From: Verrucomicrobiia bacterium
Lineage (GTDB): Bacteria; Verrucomicrobiota; Verrucomicrobiia; Limisphaerales; JADLHS01
Assembly: GCA_026125285.1 (NCBI GenBank)
Contig: JAHCLO010000003.1
Location: 1-40,660 of the forward strand
Direction of reading: 5' to 3'
Length of the DNA: 40,660 nucleotides
Shown here: positions 7,422 through 16,105 of the stretch, one piece after another
How the letters are laid out: each line of letters opens with the position of its first letter
Position numbering within the stretch: the first letter of the stretch is position 1
Position numbers and translations under genes: made by a program
Notes under the pieces: model-generated
What the model saw: the letters and a program-made list of their open reading frames with translations, nothing else
What the model was told of the DNA's origin: nothing
Database searches by the model: none

Positions 7422-9428
7422 ATGGACGACACCAATTCATTGATCGAACAACGCAAGGCCAAACTCGCCGCCCTCCGCGCGAAAGGTATTGACCCATTCA
7501 AAAACAAGTTCACGCCCACGGAGACCTGCGCCGCTGCCCGGGCCAATTACACCGAAGGCCGCGAAGTCGCGCTCGCGGGCCGCATCACCGCGCACCGCGA
7601 GATGGGCAAGAGCCAGTTCATTGACATCCGCGACCAGAGCGGACGCATGCAGGTCTATGCGCAGAAGAACGCCCTTGGCGACGAGCAATGGAACATTTTC
7701 ACGCATCTGGATCTCGGCGATTTCATCGGAGTGCGAGGCACGCTGTTCACCACCAAGACCGGCGAGATTTCCGTGAAGCTCGGTGGTAGTGGCACGGGCG
7801 TCCCGCCCGTTCGAAGTTCGGATGTTCCCCAAAAAGAAACGAACGGGCGGGACGCCCGTGCCACTACCCAAGCGCCTTTCACCATCCTCGCCAAGGCGCT
7901 GCGTCCGCCGCCGGCCAAATGGCACGGGCTGGAGGACACGGAGATTCGCTACCGCCAGCGTTATCTCGACCTCATGGGTAATCCCGACGTGAAGGATGTT
8001 TTCCTCAAGCGCAGTGCCATCGTGCATGAGATTCGCAGTTTCTTTCACAGTCGCGGCTACGTGGAAGTGGAGACGCCGGCGATGCAGGCGATTCCCGGCG
8101 GCGCGGCGGCGCAACCGTTCAAGACCTTCCACAACGCGCTCGGCTGCGAATTCTATCTGCGCATCGCGCTGGAGCTGTATCACAAGCGGCTGCTGGTGGG
8201 CGGCATTGATAAACTGTTCGAGATCGGCAAGAACTTCCGCAATGAAGGCCTCTCGCGCCGGCACAATCCCGAGTTCACGATGCTCGAAGCCTATCAGGCC
8301 TTCGGCGATTACGAGACAATGATGGAGACGGTGCAATCGCTCATCTGCCACGTGGCGCAGAAGGTTTTGGGGAAACTGCAACTGCCTTACGAACGGCCAA
8401 CTGACGTTCAGTTTCAAATTCATTCTGCGATTGACGGGCTCAATCATGTGCGCCGAATGAGAATTGAAGGCACGCCAGAGCTACATGGCCCGCTTCTTCC
8501 TTTGCTCGATGCAACCGTGAATGAACTTTCTGAATGCGCCAAAAGAGCAACGACACCTCCCTCTGGGGCAGCAGCAATAGAAGCGAAGGATGCGCTTGAA
8601 AGATTCAGAGAGGCAGCGAGAACCGTTTTCAAAAATCTCGGTGTCGAACGAAATCACGATTTAGCCGTCACTCTGATTTTGTTGAGTCAAGAAATACGGC
8701 AAGCACTTCAACGCTTACGGCCCTTATGCTGGGAGAGCGTGGATTTGACCCAGTGGAAAAGAGTTCGTTACAGAGACGTGATTACAGAAGCAGTCAAGGA
8801 AAGGCGACATAACTTCGATTGGTTTGCAGCAAGTCCAGCAGAACGACTGACGTTTGCTGAACATTCCTTGGGCGTGCAAGTGGCGGGGAGACCGAGACGA
8901 AAGTTCCAACAGGATTCTCCTCAAATCGAACAAGAGATGGAAATTGCAAGAATTCGAGGCGACGACGCGAGCTATGCAAATTTGCTGAGCGAGTTAAGCA
9001 AGCGCGAAGAGTATTTGAAGCACGGTGTTGAAGATTTCGAAGTGACTCAGGCGGTTTTTGAAGAATTGGTCGAGCCAACACTCATCCAGCCCACGTTCGT
9101 CACGCATCTGCCGAAGGAACTCGTGCCGCTCGCCAAGCTTTCGCCCGACGACCCGACCACCGTCGAAGTCTTCGAGTGCTGCATCAACGGCCAGGAAATA
9201 TCCCCCGGCTACACCGAGCAGAACGATCCCATCGCGCAACGCACCACGCTCGAACACCAAGCCGGCGGCGAGCAACAGAAGCTGGACGAAGATTTCCTCG
9301 TCGCCCTCGAACACGGCATGCCCCCCGCCGGCGGCATCGGCATCGGCATTGACCGCCTGTGCATGATGCTCCTCGGCCAGGAAAGCATCCGCGACGTGAT
9401 CCTGTTCCCGCAGTTGAAGCCAAAATAG
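7422..9428 (+). CDS. lysS: Lysyl-tRNA synthetase, class II, enlarged
   Basis: LysRS charges tRNA-Lys with lysine. An N-terminal OB-fold anticodon-binding domain (about 50-170) precedes the class II catalytic core, with motif 2 near 268-290 ('FRNEGLSRRHNPEFTMLEA') and motif 3 at 638-650 ('GIGIGIDRL'). At 668 residues it is far longer than usual (about 500). Three extra blocks explain this: about 28 residues at 122-149 encoded by a palindromic element; about 110 residues at 330-439; and about 48 residues at 487-535. The last two lie in a lower-GC stretch. All motifs are present and the frame is unbroken, so it is probably functional unless another copy exists. Broken copies of its 3' end lie downstream. 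Confidence 0.93.
   Translation: MDDTNSLIEQRKAKLAALRAKGIDPFKNKFTPTETCAAARANYTEGREVALAGRITAHREMGKSQFIDIRDQSGRMQVYAQKNALGDEQWNIFTHLDLGDFIGVRGTLFTTKTGEISVKLGGSGTGVPPVRSSDVPQKETNGRDARATTQAPFTILAKALRPPPAKWHGLEDTEIRYRQRYLDLMGNPDVKDVFLKRSAIVHEIRSFFHSRGYVEVETPAMQAIPGGAAAQPFKTFHNALGCEFYLRIALELYHKRLLVGGIDKLFEIGKNFRNEGLSRRHNPEFTMLEAYQAFGDYETMMETVQSLICHVAQKVLGKLQLPYERPTDVQFQIHSAIDGLNHVRRMRIEGTPELHGPLLPLLDATVNELSECAKRATTPPSGAAAIEAKDALERFREAARTVFKNLGVERNHDLAVTLILLSQEIRQALQRLRPLCWESVDLTQWKRVRYRDVITEAVKERRHNFDWFAASPAERLTFAEHSLGVQVAGRPRRKFQQDSPQIEQEMEIARIRGDDASYANLLSELSKREEYLKHGVEDFEVTQAVFEELVEPTLIQPTFVTHLPKELVPLAKLSPDDPTTVEVFECCINGQEISPGYTEQNDPIAQRTTLEHQAGGEQQKLDEDFLVALEHGMPPAGGIGIGIDRLCMMLLGQESIRDVILFPQLKPK
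7785..7868. repeat. Palindromic element inserted in frame in lysS
   Basis: A perfect 29-bp inverted repeat (7785-7813 and 7840-7868) with a 26-nt loop. It is translated as part of LysRS: the left arm gives 'GSGTGVPPV', the right arm 'NGRDARATT'. It sits between 'EISVKL' and 'FTILAKAL', which are adjacent in ordinary LysRS, so it is an insertion of about 28 codons in the OB-fold/core linker that keeps the frame. Confidence 0.9.
8405..9070 (+). other. Low-GC foreign-looking segment within lysS
   Basis: Composition drops sharply inside lysS: by hand count 26 of 60 bases are G/C in 8641-8700 against 35 of 60 in 8161-8220. The segment carries the two lineage-specific insertions and the core stretch between them ('WKRVRYRDVI'), then returns to host-like composition at about 9071. 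It may be a recombinant patch. Confidence 0.6.
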
Positions 9429-9467
9429 CGGCGTTGCATATTTTGCGCGTCGCAATAGAGTAACCGC

Positions 9468-9698
9468 ATGACTGCCATTGCCGTCGAACTGGATCAGAAG
9501 CTCAAAACGCTCGACCCCGAGACGGCCGCATCCGTAGAACAGTTGGTGCGGGATGCATTGGAACTGGCGGAGAAGCGGAAAGGTAACGCGGCGAAAGAAT
9601 CCCATCGCGATTTCATCAAACGCATGGCCGGGTCGTTCGGCGACGAACCGTTTGAACGCCCGCCGCAGGGAGAGTTCGAGAAGCGAGAGGACTGGTAA
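9468..9698 (+). CDS. vapB: VapB-like antitoxin
   Basis: A 76-residue, acidic, helix-rich protein directly upstream of a PIN toxin, with stop and start overlapping (taatg). The N-terminal 'AIAVELDQKLKTLDPETAASVEQLVRDALELA' resembles a ribbon-helix-helix dimerisation/DNA-binding part. The C-terminus ('FGDEPFERPPQGEFEKREDW') is the disordered, Trp-ended tail typical of antitoxins that wrap their toxin. It is predicted to neutralise the following VapC and to repress the operon. The assignment rests on position and architecture rather than a strong family match. It starts 39 bp after lysS. Confidence 0.7.
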   Translation: MTAIAVELDQKLKTLDPETAASVEQLVRDALELAEKRKGNAAKESHRDFIKRMAGSFGDEPFERPPQGEFEKREDW

Positions 9699-10111
9699 TG
9701 GCGTGGCTTCTGGACACGAACGCGTGGATCAGCTTCCTAAAGCCGGGTCAGCCTTCTGGAGCCGCAATTGCAGCGCGCCTGGCGACACTCCAAGAAAGCG
9801 AGATTCTCCTCTGCTCGGTTGTGAAGGCCGAGCTCTGGCACGGCGCGGAGAAGTACGCGAACCGTGAGGCGAGACTGGCGAAGCTGGCCGAATTATTTTC
9901 CCGTTACGTCTCGCTGCCCTTCGATGACGCAGCCGCACGCCACTACGCCACCCTTCGGCACCATCTGGAAGCCAACGCGCAAGTCATCGGCCCAAACGAT
10001 CTGAAGATTGCCGCCATTTGCCTGGCACACGGATTGACGCTGGTCAGCAGCAATACCAGTGAGTTTAGCCGCGTGACGAATTTGAAAGTTGAAGATTGGA
10101 CAGGAAGCTGA
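9698..10111 (+). CDS. vapC: VapC-type PIN-domain toxin
   Basis: A 137-residue single PIN domain. Acidic metal-binding residues are visible: D6 in 'LLDTNAW', E45 in 'VVKAELWHG' and D101 in 'PNDLKIAAICLAHG', followed by the family's closing 'TLVSSNTSEFSRV'. VapC toxins are Mg-dependent ribonucleases, often cutting tRNA or rRNA. The gene is complete, of normal length, and translationally coupled to the antitoxin. The module sits between intact lysS and a broken lysS copy, so it was probably acquired during the rearrangement there. Confidence 0.88.
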   Translation: MAWLLDTNAWISFLKPGQPSGAAIAARLATLQESEILLCSVVKAELWHGAEKYANREARLAKLAELFSRYVSLPFDDAAARHYATLRHHLEANAQVIGPNDLKIAAICLAHGLTLVSSNTSEFSRVTNLKVEDWTGS

Positions 10112-10149
10112 ATAGCAGAATGAGCCTCGGTACCGTTCGAGAAACGCAA

Positions 10150-10230
10150 CGAGCCAACGCTCATCCAACCCACGTTCGTCACGCATCTGCCGGAGGAACT
10201 CGTGCCGCTCGCGAAGCTTTTGCCGGACGG
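10150..10230 (+). pseudogene. lysS 3' fragment A
   Basis: This stretch matches lysS 9071-9151 closely and, read in the same frame, gives 'EPTLIQPTFVTHLPEELV' and 'PLAKLLPDG'. Neither a start nor the catalytic core is present, so it is a relic. It lies just after the vapBC module. Confidence 0.88.
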
Positions 10231-10283
10231 AAAAGTGGAAAAGTGTTTGAGCGTTTAAATCTGGCGGCGGTATGTTTTGGCGC

Positions 10284-10505
10284 ATGAGCTTCACCGGAAA
10301 AATCCAAAATGGCGTGGTGGTGCTGCCGCCGGAAATCAAATTGCCGGAAGGAACGGAAGTCAGCATCGAGACCCTGGACGCGCCGGCAGACAATGACCCG
10401 TTCGTCGAGGCGGTTGAGAAACTAGCCAAACCGCGCCCGCATTGGCCGAAGGATTACGCGCTCAACCACGGTCATTACCTCAGCGGCGAACCGAAAAAAC
10501 CGTGA
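10284..10505 (+). CDS. Putative antitoxin of a second PIN module
   Basis: A 73-residue protein beginning 'MSFTGKIQNGVVVLPPEIKL', a pattern common in small proteins paired with PIN toxins and resembling an AbrB/SpoVT-like beta swapped-hairpin, followed by an acidic linker and the C-terminal tail 'GHYLSGEPKKP'. The ATG at 10284 is preferred over the in-frame ATG at 10272 because it matches the family start. Its stop overlaps the GTG start of the downstream PIN gene by 4 nt (gtga). Since that toxin is truncated, this antitoxin may be an orphan or may counter another toxin. Confidence 0.7.
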   Translation: MSFTGKIQNGVVVLPPEIKLPEGTEVSIETLDAPADNDPFVEAVEKLAKPRPHWPKDYALNHGHYLSGEPKKP

Positions 10506-10628
10506 GTGCGGTCTTCGCTGACACTTTCTTTTACCTGGCTTTGTTGGATGAGGCTGAGCCCATGCACAAGCGCGGCCTGGCTGAATCCAGAATTCCCCGG
10601 CGCATCGTCACGACGGAGTTTGTCTTGT
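10502..10628 (+). pseudogene. PIN-domain toxin remnant, 3' truncated
   Basis: The GTG at 10502 starts 'VSAVFADTFFYLALLDEAEP', the opening beta strand and first catalytic Asp of a PIN toxin, and runs to 'RRIVTTEFVLS' at about residue 43. It then joins abruptly to lysS-derived sequence at about 10629. About two thirds of the domain, including the remaining acidic residues, is missing, so it cannot be an active nuclease. The frame stays open into the downstream gene. Confidence 0.78.
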
Positions 10629-10708
10629 CACGCTGGAACATCAAGCCGGCGGCGAACAACAGAAGCTGGACGAAGATTTCCTCGCCTGTTCCCGCAGTTG
10701 AAGCCAAA
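10629..10708 (+). pseudogene. lysS 3' fragment B, with 100-bp internal deletion
   Basis: 10629-10684 matches lysS 9245-9300, and 10685-10708 matches lysS 9401-9424, exactly adjoining. The 100 bp between are missing. The frame is not that of LysRS translation. With fragment A it forms a second, broken lysS tail that flanks the second PIN module. Confidence 0.9.
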
Positions 10709-10732
10709 GTGACAACATTCGTCAAACTGCGC

Positions 10733-11665
10733 ATGACTTTGATCAAAGGCTCATTGAGACTCCATCGCCGTCGTGGTGCCGCGACAGCGTCCTGGCTGAG
10801 GCTCATGGTCGTGCTGCTGCCGCTGGCGTTGGGCCGCGCCGCGCTGGGTCAGGTTTCCGCCACCAATCATCCGCTGCCCGGTGTGGCCGTATTCTCAGAA
10901 ACCCGAACCCAGCCACCCACGCGCTTGTTCGTAGCTTTCATTGATCTGACGGAGCCGGGCTTGAGCCTGCGGGTGTCGCCCGGTGGTCCTGATCCCGACG
11001 GTGCCGGTCCGTGGCAGACCACACTGATGCGCCCCACGGAAATCGCCGCGCGCGACGGCCTGGACTTTGTGGTGAACGGCGATTTCTATCGGGTACCGGC
11101 GATGGATGATCCGGTGCGCACCAACGCGGTGCGCGGCTTCTCGTGGAGTGCTGTCAGCGGTCCGGCGGTCAGCCAGGGAACAACCTGGTCCGCCAGTTCC
11201 CAGCGCCGCCCCTGCCTGGTGGTGGACCGAACCGGAAAGGCCGCGATCAAGCTGCGCGCGCGCCCCGAACCAGAGGATTGGGAGGTGGTGGCCGGAAATA
11301 CGCTGCTGGTGCGCGATGGGGTGGCTGTGCCGCACGAGAACAAGGTCCGTCATCCGCGCACGGCTGTGGGTCTGAACGCCGACGCCACGCGGCTGGTCGT
11401 GTTGGTGGTGGACGGTCGCAAGCCCGAAGTGGCCATTGGCATGAATTACGAGGAGCTTGCCGCTGAGTTGATCCGGATGGGATGTCACTCGGCGATCAAT
11501 CTCGACGGCGGCGGTAGTTCGCTGATGGCCGTGCGCGATCCGGCTCGCAACGGGTATCGAATTCTCAACGTCCCCACGGATGGGCGCGAGCGACCGGTGG
11601 CGAATGTGCTCGGGGTTTCCGTGACAACGCCTCCAGGCCCGGCGGTCCGCCGGCCAAACCGGTAG
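10733..11665 (+). CDS. Secreted phosphodiester glycosidase family protein (DUF2233)
   Basis: A 310-residue protein of the NAGPA/DUF2233 family. Conserved features are 'VNGDFY' (about 114-119), 'HPRTAVGL' (207-214), a 'DGR' turn (228-230) and the glycine-rich 'NLDGGGSS' (256-263) near the active site. Relatives hydrolyse phosphodiester-linked sugars, for example in exopolysaccharide or sporulation contexts. A basic N-terminus followed by a hydrophobic stretch (about 21-39, 'LRLMVVLLPLALGRAALG') predicts export. The ATG at 10733 is taken as start; the open frame upstream is the PIN and lysS debris, so translation might also reach the gene from there. It ends 66 bp before the ECF sigma gene. Confidence 0.85.
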   Translation: MTLIKGSLRLHRRRGAATASWLRLMVVLLPLALGRAALGQVSATNHPLPGVAVFSETRTQPPTRLFVAFIDLTEPGLSLRVSPGGPDPDGAGPWQTTLMRPTEIAARDGLDFVVNGDFYRVPAMDDPVRTNAVRGFSWSAVSGPAVSQGTTWSASSQRRPCLVVDRTGKAAIKLRARPEPEDWEVVAGNTLLVRDGVAVPHENKVRHPRTAVGLNADATRLVVLVVDGRKPEVAIGMNYEELAAELIRMGCHSAINLDGGGSSLMAVRDPARNGYRILNVPTDGRERPVANVLGVSVTTPPGPAVRRPNR

Positions 11666-11731
11666 GCCAAAGTTACATAAGCGAGGGATTGAGGTTGTAT
11701 TCCATTGAGCTTACTCTCGCTCCTCAAGCCC

Positions 11732-12304
11732 ATGAGCGATTTCACTCACATCCTCAATCGTGTCCAGCACGGCGATTCCAAGGCGGCCGAGGAACTTCTC
11801 CCGCTCGTGTACCAGGAGTTGCGTCGCCTGGCGGCGAGCCGCATGGCGGCGGGTGTCAACGGCCACACGCTTCAACCCACCGCTCTGGTGCATGAAGCCT
11901 GGCTGCGCTTGACCGATGGCAACGGCGAGGCTCAGTACCAGAATCGTTCGCATTTCTTTGCCGCCGCCGCCGAGGCCATGCGCCATATCCTGATTGATCG
12001 GGCCCGACGCCGAAAGGCCGTGCGACACGGGGGTGGCCAGCAGCAGGTGGACATTGATGAGGTGATGATACCAACCCCGACAGATGACGAGGAATTGCTG
12101 GCCGTGAACGAGGCCTTGGACCGGTTGACGGTCCTCGATCCGGCCAAGGCGGAGGTGGTCAAGCTGCGCTACTTCGTCGGCATGACCATGAAGGAAGTGG
12201 CTGAGGCGCTGGGTATTTCCGAGCCCACCGCCAAGCGCCGCTGGGCACTGGCCCGGGCCTGGTTGTATGAGCAGCTCCATTTGGAAAAACACGGATCACC
12301 GTGA
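11732..12304 (+). CDS. ECF-family RNA polymerase sigma factor
   Basis: A 190-residue sigma-70 family protein with region 2 (about 5-97: 'LLPLVYQELRRLAASRM', 'PTALVHEAWLRL', 'HFFAAAAEAMRHILIDRARRR') and region 4 (about 122-182, helix-turn-helix 'MTMKEVAEALGISEPTAKRR'). This is the group found next to Ser/Thr kinases in Planctomycetes, Verrucomicrobia and Acidobacteria, and it lacks a classical membrane anti-sigma partner. The ATG at 11732 gives the family start 'MSDFTHILNRV'. The kinase follows after 58 bp that hold one copy of the TGATCC-N17-CGTATGTG motif. It is the best candidate to read that motif. Its own upstream region does not carry the motif, so no autoregulation is visible. Confidence 0.92.
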   Translation: MSDFTHILNRVQHGDSKAAEELLPLVYQELRRLAASRMAAGVNGHTLQPTALVHEAWLRLTDGNGEAQYQNRSHFFAAAAEAMRHILIDRARRRKAVRHGGGQQQVDIDEVMIPTPTDDEELLAVNEALDRLTVLDPAKAEVVKLRYFVGMTMKEVAEALGISEPTAKRRWALARAWLYEQLHLEKHGSP

Positions 12305-12309
12305 TTGCC

Positions 12310-12340
12310 TGATCTTCTGGAGACCATTTTCTCGTATGTG
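12310..12340 (+). promoter_or_regulatory. Promoter-like motif copy 1, upstream of kinase
   Basis: TGATCT, a 17-nt spacer, then CGTATGTG, 30 nt from the start of CGTA to the kinase ATG. The spacer sequence differs from the other three copies while both boxes and the distances are kept, which is how a -35/-10 pair behaves. That it is an ECF promoter is inference. Confidence 0.65.
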
Positions 12341-12362
12341 TGGATGATGATTCGCTCTGGCG

Positions 12363-15300
12363 ATGAAGCCCGATGCACTACCCGATGAAGTCCTGTTCGA
12401 AGCGGCGCTGAACTGCGGCTCTGCAGTGGAGAGGTCTGCTTACCTGGACCGCGTCTGCGCGGGGCAGCCTGGCCTGCGCCAGCGCCTCGAGCAGTTGCTG
12501 CACGCGCACGCGCAGGCCGAAGGATTCCTGGAGCAACCTGCGGGCGATCTCGGTAACGTTGCCACGGTGACTCCACCGCGAAGGTTCGAGGAGGCTCCGG
12601 GCACAGTCGTTGGGCGCTACAAGCTGCTGCAAAAAATCGGCGAAGGCGGCATGGGTGATGTGTACATGGCCGAACAGACCGAGCCCGTTATCCGCAAGGT
12701 GGCCCTCAAGATCATCAAATTGGGCATGGACACCCGACAGGTCGTGGCCCGCTTCGAAGCCGAGCGCCAGGCGTTGGCATTGATGGACCACCCCAACATT
12801 GCCAAAGTGCTGGATGCCGGGACGACGGGCCCATCTTCCATTGGTAGCAGCGGACGTGAGTCCGCTCAAACTTCGGATAGGGCAAGTAAGAGCCGACTCA
12901 CGTCGGCTGCTACAATCGAGGCGGGGCGACCGTACTTCGTGATGGAATTGGTCCATGGCGTGCCTATCACGGAATACTGCGACCAGAACCGGCTCTCGAC
13001 CCGAGAACGTCTCGATCTATTCATCCCCGTCTGTCAGGCCGTTCAACATGCCCATCAAAAGGGGATCATTCACCGCGACCTCAAGCCCTCAAATGTGATG
13101 GTGACGTTGCACGACGGGGTGCCGGTGCCCAAGGTCATTGATTTCGGGGTGGCCAAGGCCACCAACCAGCGGCTCACGGAGAAGACCTTGTTCACTAATT
13201 ACGGGCAGATGATCGGGACGCCGGCCTACATGAGTCCGGAGCAGGCGGAGATGAGTGGGCTGGACATTGATACCCGGAGTGACGTTTACAGCTTGGGCGT
13301 GTTGCTTTACGAACTGTTGACCGGGGCAACGCCGTTTGATGCCAAGGAACTGTTGAGCAAGGGCTACGCGGAGATGCAACGGATCATCGCAGAACAGGAA
13401 CCGCCGAAGCCCTCCACCCGCCTGAGCACGCTGCAGGATGAGCGACGCACGGTGGTGGCGCGAAACCGGGGAGTGGAGGGAGTGGCACTGACCCGAACGC
13501 TACGCGGCGATCTGGATTGGATCGTCATGAAGTGCCTCGAAAAGGACCGCACCAGACGATATGAAACCGCCAACGGCGTCGCCACAGATTTGCGCCGCCA
13601 TCTAAATGCCGAAGCGGTCATGGCGCGGCCCCCCAGTACCGCGTATCTGGTTCAGAGGTTGATCAAGCGCAACAAGCTGGTGTTTGCCTGCGGGGCCGTG
13701 GTGGGGTTGGCCATGATCCTCACGCTGGTGGTCCTGATCGTGACCACCGTCCGGGTCACTCGCGAACGGAACCAAAAGGAGTTGGCCCTCCAGGCAGAAA
13801 GCGCCGCGAAGGAATTGGCCACCGAACGCGCCCAGGAAACCCGGGAACAACTTTTCGTAGCACTGAAGAACCAGGCGCTCGGTCACCGTTACAGCGGTCG
13901 CATCGGCCAACGAGTCGAGAGTCTCGCTGCGCTGTCGGCGGCGGCGCGGATACGGCAGGATGAAAGCCTTCGGGACGAGGCGATTGCTGCCCTGGCACTG
14001 CCGGATGTCCGCCGGGCGCAGGGTGCGGCACCGTGGGTGACTGGCAGTCCAGTTTATGCACCCGACGACCTTTACCAACGGTATGGCCGCCTGGACCCGA
14101 ATGGTGACATCGTCATTTGCACCACCGCTGACACGCGGGAGATTCAGCGGATTGCCACCAACCCGAAGAGCCAGTTCCGGCATCTGAGCCTGAGTCCGGA
14201 TGGTAACTTTGTGGCGAAGCTGGAAGATGGTGGGCACTTGCGCGTCTGGGCGGTGGCGGACGGACGGCCTGTGCTTGAGCACGAGCCAATCGGTTGCACT
14301 GGGGTGGCGTTCAGCCACGATAGCCGATGGCTGGCGGTCGGTCAGGGCGACACAATCTGCCGGATTGATCTGCAGACCGGGTTGGAGATCAACCGCTGGA
14401 ACACCGCCGCCCCGGTGCAACAACTTGCAATTGACTCCCAGGATCAACGGATTGCCGTGGCTCCGGTTCGCGGGAAGACCGTCTTAATTCACCGCGCCGC
14501 CAATGGACAACATCTGGCTCAGTTGCCCGTGGAAGCTGCGATCCCTCAAGTTCTAGCGTGGCATCGTGACGGAATTCATCTGGCAGTCGGGGGCAGCGAT
14601 TCGCGCATCGAGATTTGGGATATACGCCAGCCACGGCGAATCGCCAGTTTGGAGGGCCACGTGCAACGGGTCACCGACCTGACGTTTCATCCGCAGTCTG
14701 ATCTGCTGGCCTCGTACGGTTGGGATGGTGTTTTGCGTTTGTGGGAGCCGTGGTCCGGCCGGCAACTGCTGCAAACTCCGGCGCAAACCTATATCCGGTT
14801 TAGTAGCGATGGCCGCTGGCTCGGCAGCGAGTGGGCCGGCGCAAACCGTTTTCAACTTCTGGAGATCGCCCCCAGTTCCGTCTATTCCAGCCTGCCGCAC
14901 TTAACGAAGCTGCATTTCACCTCGCTTTATGATGGCGACATCAGTCCGGATGGTCGCTGGCTGGTCTGCGGTACTGACAACGGCGTGCAGCTACGGAGTC
15001 TTCCCGGTGGCCAGCTCGTCGCCACGCTGTCCTCGGGGTTAAGTCCGGGCACCCGCTTCCGACCGGACGGACAGGCCATATTCACATGCGGCGATCGGGG
15101 GCTCAATCAATGGCCGTTTGAACGAGTTGGCCCGGACCAATTCCGCCTCGGTCCACCCACCCGCATCCAGGTTCCCCTTTCGGGAACGATGCGGATGAGC
15201 CTGTCGTCGGACGGCCAGAGCCTGGCGGTGGTGGGCGAAGAAACCGGGAGGGCAGTCATTCTCAATCCCACCTCAGGCCAGCCGCCACACGCATCCTTCG

Positions 15301-15920
15301 ATCACCCCGCTGCGAGCTTCCTCGCTCTCAGCAAAGACGCCCGTTTGCTCGCCACCTCCGGCTGGCACAGCAGAGTCGTTCGACTCTTCGAGACCCAGGG
15401 CGGCCAGTTGCTTGGTGAATGGCCCGTGCCCCCGTACTCCCGCGTCTTCCTGTCACCTGATGATCGCATGCTGGTCATTTCCCAAGGATTTGAAATTTCA
15501 TTCTGGGACGCAGAGACCGCCGAGTTGATTCGGCGGGTGCCAAGGCAAGGTTCGGGCTATGGCGACTCCGTGGCCTTCTCTTCGGATGGGACGCTCATCG
15601 CTCTCCCGACGGCGCCGGGAATTGTGGAGATCCAACTGACCGACACCGGCCGCACGGTGGCCCGGCTGGAAGACCCATTTGGCGACCGCAGTGGTTGGAT
15701 GACTTTCACGGCCGACAACCGCGAATTGATTGTTTTTGCCGGCTATGTTCCCGCCATTCATGTCTGGCACCTCGATGAACTTCGCCGCCAGCTATCAGAG
15801 TTTTCCGGCGATTGGCCGGGCTTCCCACCTCTCCTCGATCAAAAAAGCACCAATCGAACTGGCAAGCATTCAGTCCCAACGATCGAGGTGTTGGGGTTGG
15901 AGTTGTTAGAGAACAAATAA
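12363..15920 (+). CDS. Membrane Ser/Thr protein kinase with WD40-like propeller
   Basis: An 1185-residue Hanks-type kinase. The N-terminal 80 residues are the helical region usual for sigma-linked kinases. In the kinase domain (about 85-415) the Gly loop IGEGGMG is at 92-98, the VALK lysine at 116, HRDLKPSN at 237-244, DFG at 260-262, and the activation segment ends '[10 protein letters not shown]'. One transmembrane helix (about 439-462) puts the C-terminal 700 residues outside. They contain WD40-like blades ('[19 protein letters not shown]', '[20 protein letters not shown]'), probably a ligand- or protein-binding propeller, with a helical segment after the membrane. A palindromic element adds about 30 residues (157-186) between 'KVLDAGTT' and 'RPYFVMEL', ahead of the hinge. 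It likely senses an external signal and controls the adjacent sigma factor. Confidence 0.93.
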   Translation: MKPDALPDEVLFEAALNCGSAVERSAYLDRVCAGQPGLRQRLEQLLHAHAQAEGFLEQPAGDLGNVATVTPPRRFEEAPGTVVGRYKLLQKIGEGGMGDVYMAEQTEPVIRKVALKIIKLGMDTRQVVARFEAERQALALMDHPNIAKVLDAGTTGPSSIGSSGRESAQTSDRASKSRLTSAATIEAGRPYFVMELVHGVPITEYCDQNRLSTRERLDLFIPVCQAVQHAHQKGIIHRDLKPSNVMVTLHDGVPVPKVIDFGVAKATNQRLTEKTLFTNYGQMIGTPAYMSPEQAEMSGLDIDTRSDVYSLGVLLYELLTGATPFDAKELLSKGYAEMQRIIAEQEPPKPSTRLSTLQDERRTVVARNRGVEGVALTRTLRGDLDWIVMKCLEKDRTRRYETANGVATDLRRHLNAEAVMARPPSTAYLVQRLIKRNKLVFACGAVVGLAMILTLVVLIVTTVRVTRERNQKELALQAESAAKELATERAQETREQLFVALKNQALGHRYSGRIGQRVESLAALSAAARIRQDESLRDEAIAALALPDVRRAQGAAPWVTGSPVYAPDDLYQRYGRLDPNGDIVICTTADTREIQRIATNPKSQFRHLSLSPDGNFVAKLEDGGHLRVWAVADGRPVLEHEPIGCTGVAFSHDSRWLAVGQGDTICRIDLQTGLEINRWNTAAPVQQLAIDSQDQRIAVAPVRGKTVLIHRAANGQHLAQLPVEAAIPQVLAWHRDGIHLAVGGSDSRIEIWDIRQPRRIASLEGHVQRVTDLTFHPQSDLLASYGWDGVLRLWEPWSGRQLLQTPAQTYIRFSSDGRWLGSEWAGANRFQLLEIAPSSVYSSLPHLTKLHFTSLYDGDISPDGRWLVCGTDNGVQLRSLPGGQLVATLSSGLSPGTRFRPDGQAIFTCGDRGLNQWPFERVGPDQFRLGPPTRIQVPLSGTMRMSLSSDGQSLAVVGEETGRAVILNPTSGQPPHASFDHPAASFLALSKDARLLATSGWHSRVVRLFETQGGQLLGEWPVPPYSRVFLSPDDRMLVISQGFEISFWDAETAELIRRVPRQGSGYGDSVAFSSDGTLIALPTAPGIVEIQLTDTGRTVARLEDPFGDRSGWMTFTADNRELIVFAGYVPAIHVWHLDELRRQLSEFSGDWPGFPPLLDQKSTNRTGKHSVPTIEVLGLELLENK
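12844..12913. repeat. Palindromic element inserted in frame in the kinase
   Basis: A 23-bp near-perfect inverted repeat (12844-12866 and 12891-12913, 2 mismatches) with a 24-nt loop. It is translated as 'GSSGRESA...SRLTSAAT' within the kinase N-lobe, where relatives have no insert. It is unrelated in sequence to the element in lysS. Confidence 0.88.
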
Positions 15921-16050
15921 CCGGTCGCCCCTGACGACGAGAGTGGTTGCCAGACTTCGTTTCTGATCAGGCAGGGCTCACAGTCCCCTGCGAGCTGTCT
16001 TGCCAAACCTTCCGCTTCTGGAACAACTTTCAGCCAGACCGCCACCAAGT

Positions 16051-16081
16051 TGATCCATTTTCTCCCCGGATTTCGTTTGTG
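16051..16081 (+). promoter_or_regulatory. Promoter-like motif copy 2, upstream of two-TM protein
   Basis: TGATCC, 17-nt spacer, CGTTTGTG (one change from CGTATGTG). The ATG lies 32 nt from CGT. The spacer also shares the CCCCGGATTT block with copy 4 and, with changes, copy 3. Confidence 0.7.
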
Positions 16082-16105
16082 TTGGTGGATGAAGCAGCCA
16101 AAACC

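Noticed and set aside
10442..10732. A continuous frame from the second antitoxin region into the DUF2233 gene
   Set aside because: It consists of PIN toxin remnant and lysS debris read in a chance frame; the glycosidase has its own ATG and signal peptide at 10733.
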